DNA from: Hydrogenimonas sp.
Lineage (GTDB): Bacteria > Campylobacterota > Campylobacteria > Campylobacterales > Hydrogenimonadaceae
Length of the DNA: 20,985 nt
NCBI GenBank assembly: GCA_015494675.1
Contig: WGAW01000022.1
Span: 1-20,985, forward strand
Reading direction: 5' to 3'
Each line of letters begins with the position of its first letter. Within the stretch, counting starts at the first letter, position 1. Both the position numbers and the translations under genes were made by a program. The notes under the pieces were generated by a model, which searched no databases, was not told the origin of the DNA, and was given only the letters and a program-made list of their open reading frames with translations. Positions 16,340 through 20,985 of this stretch are shown in pieces.

Positions 16340-16801
16340 TCACACCTTCTCTACCAAAAACAGCGGCATGTCGTACTCGACCGGCTGGCCGTCCTCTACA
16401 AGAATCTCCAGGATTTTACAGTCGAACTCGGCCTCGAGTTCGTTCATGATCTTCATCGCTTCGAGAATACACAAAGGCTGCCCTTTTCGGACCGTATCAC
16501 CGACTTTCACAAACGGGGGAGAGTCGGGAGAGGGGGCGCGATAGAAGGTGCCTACCATCGGCGAAGTTATATAGACCGCATTGTCCGGAACGCTCTTTTC
16601 GCTCTCTGCCGGAGCGGTAGCGGGTGCGGGTGCCGGCGCGGCTGTCTGCGCCGCAGGCTGCTGCACCGCACTCTGTGTATCGCCCGAAGCCGTTCCGCCT
16701 TTTTCGAGAGCGAGCGAAAAGTCTCCGTCTTCGACTTTGAGCTTGCTGAGGTTGCTGGTATTGAAAACTTTAATCAGTTCTTTTATCTCTTTCAGGTTCA
16801 T
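16340..16801 (-). CDS. accB: Biotin carboxyl carrier protein of acetyl-CoA carboxylase
   Basis: A 153-residue carrier. The N-terminal helix region (1-35, [14 protein letters not shown]) is followed by a flexible Ala/Pro-rich linker (about 45-66) and the biotinyl domain (75-153). The biotinylation site is [10 protein letters not shown] with Lys117 as the modified residue; the [20 protein letters not shown] segment gives the protruding thumb of AccB. Start ATG 16801 has GGAGAA about seven bases upstream. It is the first gene of accB-accC and diverges from dcd across an 82-base gap. Confidence 0.97.
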   Translation of the reverse strand: MNLKEIKELIKVFNTSNLSKLKVEDGDFSLALEKGGTASGDTQSAVQQPAAQTAAPAPAPATAPAESEKSVPDNAVYITSPMVGTFYRAPSPDSPPFVKVGDTVRKGQPLCILEAMKIMNELEAEFDCKILEILVEDGQPVEYDMPLFLVEKV

Positions 16802-16833
16802 CGTTTTTCTCCGGTATTATGGGGATTTTAATT

Positions 16834-16842
16834 TGATATAAT
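16834..16842 (+). promoter_or_regulatory. Putative extended -10 promoter element for dcd
   Basis: TGATATAAT, an extended -10 with a perfect hexamer, lies 41 bases before the dcd ATG; the predicted start is near 16849. The same nine-base sequence occurs in the moaD promoter. Confidence 0.6.
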
Positions 16843-16883
16843 AACACAATTTTTTTGAACCGAACCCTAAAGAAGGAGAGTCC

Positions 16884-17447
16884 ATGGGGCTTAAGAGCGA
16901 CCGCTGGATAAGAGAGACCGCACTCAAAGAGAAGATGATAGAACCCTTTTGCGAAGATCAGGTAGGCAAGGGGGTCGTCAGCTACGGCTTAAGCAGCTAC
17001 GGATACGACATAAGGGTGAGCAACGAATTCAAGATTTTCACCAACGTCAACGCCGAAGTGGTCGACCCGAAGCGCTTCGACGACAGGAACGTCGTGGACG
17101 TGGTGGACGATGTATGCATTGTTCCTCCGAACTCCTTCGCGCTCGCACGCACCGTAGAGTATTTCAGAATCCCGAGAAACGTTCTCGCGATCTGCCTGGG
17201 CAAAAGCACATACGCACGCTGCGGCATCATAGTCAATGTAACTCCGTTCGAGCCGGAATTTGAAGGACACATCACGATAGAGATTTCAAACACCACTCCG
17301 CTACCCGCTAAAATCTACGCAAACGAGGGGATCGCGCAGGTGCTCTTCTTCGAAGGCGATGAGCCCTGTGAAGTGAGCTACAAAGACAAGTCGGGAAAAT
17401 ACCAGGCGCAGACCGGCATCACACTGCCGCGGATACTGGGAGAGTGA
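16884..17447 (+). CDS. dcd: dCTP deaminase
   Basis: A 187-residue trimeric enzyme of the dUTPase fold that deaminates dCTP to dUTP, supplying dUMP for thymidylate synthesis. Seen: [19 protein letters not shown] (about 32-50), [20 protein letters not shown] (about 108-127) with the Ser/Arg substrate residues, and the catalytic [10 protein letters not shown] glutamate just after. Length is normal. AAGGAG at 16872-16878 supports the ATG. Its stop codon overlaps the ATG of the following cytochrome gene (TGATG), so those two are translationally coupled. Position equals Cj1292. Confidence 0.96.
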   Translation: MGLKSDRWIRETALKEKMIEPFCEDQVGKGVVSYGLSSYGYDIRVSNEFKIFTNVNAEVVDPKRFDDRNVVDVVDDVCIVPPNSFALARTVEYFRIPRNVLAICLGKSTYARCGIIVNVTPFEPEFEGHITIEISNTTPLPAKIYANEGIAQVLFFEGDEPCEVSYKDKSGKYQAQTGITLPRILGE

Positions 17448-17980
17448 TGCCCGAGTGGCTGAAGCATTTTCTGACTCTTTTTGCAATCCTTCTCCTTGTA
17501 GCCGTATCTTTCTGGGTCAACCGTCCTGCAGAAAAAAAGAGTCTGCCGCACCATACCCACAAGATAGAAAAAGAGCGTTTTGAGTGTAAAGAGTGTCTTG
17601 AAAAAGATAGAGAGAAACGTCTGGCGCTGCTGCGCTCCACCGCCTATCTCGAACACTACATAGAAAATGTTATAAATCACGGATCATCCCAGCACCTGGG
17701 ATATGCATACGGCGATATGCAGGCAGGTTTTGCAGATGCCGATCTCGCACCCAAGATAGCGGCATATGTCGTAACTCTTTCAGGCAGAAAACCTACACAT
17801 CCTGAATGGGTCGGCGAAGGCCGAACCTTCTATGTGAGCAACTGCGGAGGATGCCACGGTGAAGACGGCAAAGGCGTACACGGAACCTTCCCCGATCTCA
17901 CGCGAGACCCTCTTATGGGAATCAAGAAGAGGATAAGGGAAGCTCTTATTACCGCACCAACTAATAGAGTGAATTTTTGA
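17447..17980 (+). CDS. Membrane-anchored monohaem cytochrome c; C-terminus altered by an inserted element
   Basis: A 177-residue protein with an uncleaved-looking N-terminal membrane anchor (about 7-25), a charged helical stretch, and a class I cytochrome c segment: CGGCH at 133-137 followed by GEDGKGVHGTFPDLT. It probably carries electrons on the periplasmic face. An extra CKEC pair (C47, C50) without the His lies before the haem domain. The ATG at 17447 overlaps the dcd stop. The last residues, TAPTNRVNF-stop, are encoded by the left terminal repeat of the element at 17952-18214. Removing the element plus one TA gives a 174-residue protein ending IREALINDLKPE, with stop at 18234-18236, probably the ancestral form. 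Haem binding should be intact. The axial Met is not obvious, possibly M162 near the end. Confidence 0.82.
   Translation: MPEWLKHFLTLFAILLLVAVSFWVNRPAEKKSLPHHTHKIEKERFECKECLEKDREKRLALLRSTAYLEHYIENVINHGSSQHLGYAYGDMQAGFADADLAPKIAAYVVTLSGRKPTHPEWVGEGRTFYVSNCGGCHGEDGKGVHGTFPDLTRDPLMGIKKRIREALITAPTNRVNF
17948..17980 (+). repeat. Left terminal inverted repeat of the MITE-like element
   Basis: Reads ATTACCGCACCAAC then TAATAGAGTGAA. It matches the inverse of 18185-18218 at 25 of the first 26 positions (one C/T difference at 17961), then both run into T-rich sequence ending TTTTGA with a one-base length difference. Its TGA serves as the present stop codon of the cytochrome. Confidence 0.85.
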
Positions 17981-18214
17981 GAGAACGAGACGCGGTGAGA
18001 TGTGCGTGAAAAAATCTGAAGGACTACCCGTAGGTAATTCAAAGATTTTTTCGCGTGCAGATTGCCTCGTATCGTTCTCCCCGAAGGGTGCAGTGCTTTC
18101 GCCCGTACTCCGCGTTGGATTTTCTTGAATTCGCTTTGGCGAGTCCTGCAAAAATCCGCCTCGATTACGAACGAAATCACTGCATCAAAATTTTCACTCT
18201 ATTAATTGGTGCGG
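17952..18214. mobile_element. MITE-like non-autonomous element, 263 bp, flanked by TA duplication
   Basis: The element is bounded by near-identical inverted repeats and by TA at 17950-17951 and 18215-18216. It holds no credible ORF. Inside are two long imperfect hairpins (17981-18079 and 18090-18183) and a short CCC-gaa-GGG between them. Excising 265 bases restores the reading frame of the cytochrome, whose new stop (18234-18236) would sit ten bases from the convergent receiver gene. Size, TA target, internal palindromes and lack of coding capacity fit a MITE mobilised by a Tc1/mariner- or IS630-type transposase, as with Correia elements of Neisseria. No transposase is in the window. The TA assignment is the simplest reading, but the repeat symmetry extends three bases beyond it (ATTA...TAAT). 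Confidence 0.75.
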
Positions 18215-18218
18215 TAAT
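18185..18218 (-). repeat. Right terminal inverted repeat of the MITE-like element
   Basis: The reverse complement begins ATTACCGCACCAAT then TAATAGAGTGAA, the inverted partner of 17948-17980. The duplex of the two repeats would close the cloverleaf formed by the internal hairpins. Confidence 0.85.
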
Positions 18219-18246
18219 GATCTGAAGCCGGAATAGAGGCGTAGAG

Positions 18247-18621
18247 TTATCCGGTGCAGTGTCGCTGCGCTACAGAGTCGAGCAGCATTCGCAGTTCCGG
18301 TTCGCTGAACGGCTTTACGAGGTAACCCTCCAGCTCCAGGCTCAGTGCTTTTTTAAGGGTATCCTGATCCTTGTACGCTGTTATAAGGATAACCGCACAT
18401 CCGTGTTCAAGCTGAATCTCTTCCGCAATATCTATACCGTCGACACTTCCCTCAAGGCGGATATCCGACAGCAGCAGGTCGACTTTATGCTTATCGGCAT
18501 ACTCAAGAGCTTCGTCCGCATTTGTCGCCAGCCCTATAACATGGTGCCCCATCTCCTTCATAATACTCTCTATATGAAGAGCTATTATGATCTCATCTTC
18601 CACTATAAGTACATTCAGCAC
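18247..18621 (-). CDS. Single-domain response regulator (receiver only)
   Basis: A 124-residue cytosolic receiver domain. All key residues are present: acidic pair E8/D9, phosphoacceptor D53 (LLLSDIRLEG), T81 (ILITA) and K103 (LVKPF). There is no output domain, so it acts either like CheY by protein contact or as a phosphorelay intermediate. The LSDIRLEGSVDGIDIAEEI wording is common in receivers attached to or partnered with histidine kinases that carry PAS domains. The start is GTG at 18621, with GAGAGAG just upstream; MLNVLIVEDE is the expected N-terminus. No kinase is in the window. It converges on the cytochrome gene, now separated by the inserted element. Upstream lies an unusually long untranslated stretch. 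Confidence 0.88.
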   Translation of the reverse strand: MLNVLIVEDEIIIALHIESIMKEMGHHVIGLATNADEALEYADKHKVDLLLSDIRLEGSVDGIDIAEEIQLEHGCAVILITAYKDQDTLKKALSLELEGYLVKPFSEPELRMLLDSVAQRHCTG

Positions 18622-19102
18622 GGCACTCTCTCTTATCGCTTATATTACATGTTTTCCGGCAAAGCCGAAAAACATCCGGGCCTGAAAGGCCCAACAGCCT
18701 CCTGATGTTTCAAAAAGCAGACTTTTGAGACGGCGCGCCTCAGATATTTTGCAGAAACAGCCAAGAGTATGTACAGCAGTGTTTTATCATGAACCGTCGC
18801 AAACAGCTCTATAACGGTCGAGCTTTTTTGCAATCTGCAGAGCCTCTTTCCAGCCTATTTTATCAAAACTCTCCGCAACAGGCCTGAAAAAAAACTGCTT
18901 CCCCTCGGCGTCAGCTCTATTTCAGCCTTGGTACCATCCATCGATTAAAGAAATTGAAATCTATGCACCGGCATGATCGTCTTTAGGCAAAATTATCGGT
19001 GACGGGAATTAAAAAAGTCTTTTTAAACTTTTAATAACTGACCTTACGCACAAGCCATTGATCGTATTATAGCGCACGTTGATTAACAGACAAAAATACT
19101 TT
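18622..19102. other. Long non-coding stretch upstream of the receiver gene
   Basis: These 481 bases hold no convincing gene. Seen: a minus-strand promoter near the right end; clustered small inverted repeats at 18657-18667 (CGGC/GCCG), 18678-18692 (GGGCCT/AGGCCC), 18670-18676 with 18704-18710 (AAACATC/GATGTTT) and 18710-18728 (TCAAAA/TTTTGA); and on the minus strand an open frame of about 44 codons (18787-18921) with a protein-like sequence (FFFRPVAESFDKIGWKEAL) but no start. A one-base frameshift would join it to an ATG at 18941, so it may be a gene remnant. A+T content rises between 18940 and 19102. Confidence 0.5.
19066..19093 (-). promoter_or_regulatory. Putative sigma-70 promoter directed toward the receiver gene
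   Basis: On the minus strand TTGTCT (19088-19093) and a perfect TATAAT (19066-19071) are separated by 16 bases, the best -35/-10 pair in the window. It lies just after the asnB stop and points leftward, predicting RNA from about 19059; the next recognised start codon is 438 bases away at 18621. Confidence 0.55.
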
Positions 19103-20887
19103 TTATAAGTTTAAATCTCTCTCCAGCCATTTGCAAAGAAACCATACCGCATAGAGATGGTGTTTAAAGCGTCCCTTTTTGGACCTCTCCACCATGAAGG
19201 AGAGGGGCTCTTGTGCAAAAAGCCCCACCTCTCTGTTTACCCTGTATACCAGGTCGATTTCGCCGCTTTTGTGCAGCCACTCTATATAGGGGTATGAGAA
19301 CCCCTTCTTTTTGCGCCCTACAATTACTCTCGGCAGATATTTCGAGGCTATATCTTTCAAAATCCTTTTCGGCTCATCGCCCATTCTCCACTTCGGATCG
19401 GCCGAAAAGAGCGTCTCTGTAAGCTTTCTGTCCATAAAAGGGCTCCTCGCCTCTATACCGTGGGCCATTGTTACCCGGTCGAGCTTTTTCAGAAAAACCT
19501 CTCCGAGCTGCACCTTTATATCTATATAGCTCATCCACCCGGCACCGGAGGGATCGCCGAAGCGTTCGGCGTAGTGCTCTATCCGGCTCATGCTGCCGTC
19601 ATCTTTTACATTCTGCTTCAAAAGCCTGTTCTGCTGAAGATCGGTAAAGAGCTCCGCCGAAGAGCGAAAAAGAACGCTGCCGTCGAAAATGCGCTTGTAC
19701 CACTCCCACTCCCTGTTCGGGGAGTAGTTGCTCCTGAAGTAGTTTCTTAGCCAGTTTCTGTATTTGAGCTCTTTGGCCCTCTCTATGTCTACCATCTCGT
19801 AGTAGGGGCGGTAACCGAAAAAGAGCTCGTCCGCACCGTCGCCGCTGAGCAGCACCTTTATGCCGCTCTCTTTCACCTTTTTGGCCAGAAACCAGAGAGG
19901 CACGGCGGCCGGATCGCCGAGCGGCTCGTCTAGGTGTGCCGCCAGTTCGTCGACCGACTGAAGAAAGTCGTCCATATCCATCTCGAAAGAGCGGTGGTCG
20001 CTCCCTATATGGCGTGCGACCGCATCTGCGAACCTCCGTTCGTCGTACTTCTCATATTCGGCATAACCCACGGTGAATGTTGGGAGCGGGCTCCGCATCT
20101 CCCTTTGGGCCATAGCGGCGACCAGAGAGCTGTCAACTCCACCGCTAAGAAGCGCGCCCATCGGGGCATCCGAAACGAGACGGTACTTCACGCTCTCCCT
20201 TATAGACTCCTCTATCTCGTCCGAATCGGGGTTCCGGACAAAAACGGCCGACGCTATCTGGTCGCAAACATCGATGTACGGATCGGAACCGTCGTAGCGC
20301 AGGTAGCCGCCAGGTTCGAGCTGGTGTATCTGCGGGTATAGCGTATCGGGCGAGACGAAAGACTGGAAAGAGAGGTATGAGCAGAGGCGCTCCCTGCTCC
20401 ACCTAAATTGCGGGAAGATTTTAAGAATCGCTCCGATTTCGGAGGCGAAAACGAATCTGTCGCCGTTTTTCGCCCAGTAGAGCGGTTTTTTGCCGAAAGG
20501 GTCCCTAAATAGATGCAGAGCCCTGCCGTCCCAAAAGGCTATGGCGTACATCCCCCTGATAAATTCCGGCAGTCTGCGTCCATACTCCAGAAAGAGTCTT
20601 GCCGCCACCTCGGTATCGCTTCGGGTGCGGCAGTCTAGACCAAGCTCCTCTTTCAGCTCCCGGTAGTTGTAGATCTCACCGTTGAGCAGTACGGTAACTC
20701 CCTCGACACACATCGGCTGATCCGCCTCCGGATGAGGATCTATGACTGCAAGCCGATGGTGGCCCAGAAAGAGCCCGTTATTGGCGACGACACCGCTCGA
20801 ATCGGGCCCGCGGTGGGCCAGAAGGCCGAACGCCCTTCGGGCCGCCGCCTCGTCGTAGCTCCCCACTATACCGAAGATTGCGCACAC
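19103..20887 (-). CDS. asnB: Asparagine synthetase B (glutamine-hydrolysing)
   Basis: A 594-residue cytosolic enzyme making asparagine from aspartate, ATP and glutamine. The protein begins M-C-A-I-F-G, placing the catalytic Cys2 of the N-terminal glutaminase domain next to the initiator, which fixes the start at GTG 20887; AAGGAT lies about six bases upstream. Further features: LAHRGPDSSG (about 23-32), LNGEIYNYRE (about 68-77), the PP-loop LLSGGVDSSL (about 243-252) of the synthetase domain, LSGDGADELFFGY (about 350-362) and GIEARSPFMDRKL (about 490-502). The length exceeds E. coli AsnB (554) and is nearer the amidotransferase-1-like forms often found in polysaccharide clusters, but domain order and motifs are standard. 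It follows an incomplete upstream gene by ten bases, suggesting an operon. Confidence 0.94.
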   Translation of the reverse strand: MCAIFGIVGSYDEAAARRAFGLLAHRGPDSSGVVANNGLFLGHHRLAVIDPHPEADQPMCVEGVTVLLNGEIYNYRELKEELGLDCRTRSDTEVAARLFLEYGRRLPEFIRGMYAIAFWDGRALHLFRDPFGKKPLYWAKNGDRFVFASEIGAILKIFPQFRWSRERLCSYLSFQSFVSPDTLYPQIHQLEPGGYLRYDGSDPYIDVCDQIASAVFVRNPDSDEIEESIRESVKYRLVSDAPMGALLSGGVDSSLVAAMAQREMRSPLPTFTVGYAEYEKYDERRFADAVARHIGSDHRSFEMDMDDFLQSVDELAAHLDEPLGDPAAVPLWFLAKKVKESGIKVLLSGDGADELFFGYRPYYEMVDIERAKELKYRNWLRNYFRSNYSPNREWEWYKRIFDGSVLFRSSAELFTDLQQNRLLKQNVKDDGSMSRIEHYAERFGDPSGAGWMSYIDIKVQLGEVFLKKLDRVTMAHGIEARSPFMDRKLTETLFSADPKWRMGDEPKRILKDIASKYLPRVIVGRKKKGFSYPYIEWLHKSGEIDLVYRVNREVGLFAQEPLSFMVERSKKGRFKHHLYAVWFLCKWLERDLNL

Positions 20888-20897
20888 GGGCTATCCT

Positions 20898-20985
20898 TCA
20901 AAGCGTGATTTTGACGGTAAAGTCCCCGTCGAGATAGCCGCTGAATATCTCAACGTTTCCGAAGCTTCCACACGCTTTTTTGATC
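20898..20985 (-). CDS. C-terminal end of an unrecognised protein (runs off window)
   Basis: An open minus-strand frame enters from the right edge and ends at TGA 20898-20900, giving the last 28 residues: KKACGSFGNVEIFSGYLDGD, then FTVKITL. It ends ten bases before the asnB GTG, so the two are probably cotranscribed. The strand-turn-strand ending would suit a small ferredoxin-like domain such as the C-terminal domain of YigZ/IMPACT proteins, but that is only a guess; the family cannot be assigned from this fragment. Confidence 0.6.
   Translation of the reverse strand, partial: IKKACGSFGNVEIFSGYLDGDFTVKITL

Noticed and set aside
17780..18180. Two minus-strand frames of more than 110 codons crossing the cytochrome end and the element
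   Set aside because: They run through the palindromic element and antisense to a haem-binding gene; the composition is not protein-like and no starts are supported.
18640..18675. Eleven-codon ORF (MFFGFAGKHVI) just before the receiver gene
   Set aside because: It lacks a good ribosome site and any run of regulatory codons, so nothing supports a leader peptide.

Overview
The window looks like a chromosomal segment of a fairly GC-rich Campylobacterota (Epsilonproteobacteria) genome, perhaps a vent-type lineage such as Hydrogenimonas or Sulfurovum; the genus is a guess. The grounds are gene content (a futalosine-pathway MqnA, MoaD-MoaE-MoeA and a SurA-like chaperone of the Cj1289 type) and gene order. 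From memory, malic enzyme - gltX - SurA-like - accC - accB - dcd matches C. jejuni Cj1287c-Cj1292, rdgB beside an MFS exporter matches Cj1374c-Cj1375, and moaD-moaE-moeA matches Cj1517-Cj1519. No rRNA, tRNA, CRISPR array or intact transposase gene was seen.

Layout. 1-3400: the 5' end of rdgB (minus) diverges from an MFS exporter (plus), which converges on a minus-strand molybdopterin operon moaD-moaE-moeA. 3454-10426: a tightly packed plus-strand run of mqnA, a di-heme cytochrome c peroxidase, a membrane GGDEF-EAL protein and a large NAD-dependent glutamate dehydrogenase. 10442-13115: malic enzyme and gltX on the minus strand, overlapping, behind a roughly 120-nt structured leader. 13310-14929: SurA-like periplasmic chaperone and a DUF481 outer-membrane barrel (plus). 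14998-16801: accC and accB (minus). 16884-17980: dcd and a membrane-anchored monohaem cytochrome c (plus). 18247-18621: an orphan receiver-domain protein (minus) behind a roughly 440-nt leader. 19103-20985: asnB and the tail of another gene (minus).

The most interesting structure is a 263-bp non-coding element at 17952-18214, bounded by long inverted repeats and a TA on each side. It lies in the last codons of the cytochrome gene. Removing the element plus one TA restores a clean reading frame that ends IREALINDLKPE-stop, so this looks like a Tc1/mariner- or IS630-type MITE insertion that swapped the protein's C-terminal tail. Inside the terminal repeats are two long imperfect hairpins and a short one, giving a cloverleaf-like fold.

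Functionally the window is mostly core metabolism: Moco synthesis, menaquinone synthesis, peroxide defence, glutamate and malate catabolism, tRNA charging, fatty-acid initiation, pyrimidine nucleotide supply and asparagine synthesis. The less ordinary parts are the MITE, the long leaders of gltX and the receiver protein, the interleaved moaD/mqnA promoters, and the link between a c-di-GMP protein and a peroxidase.
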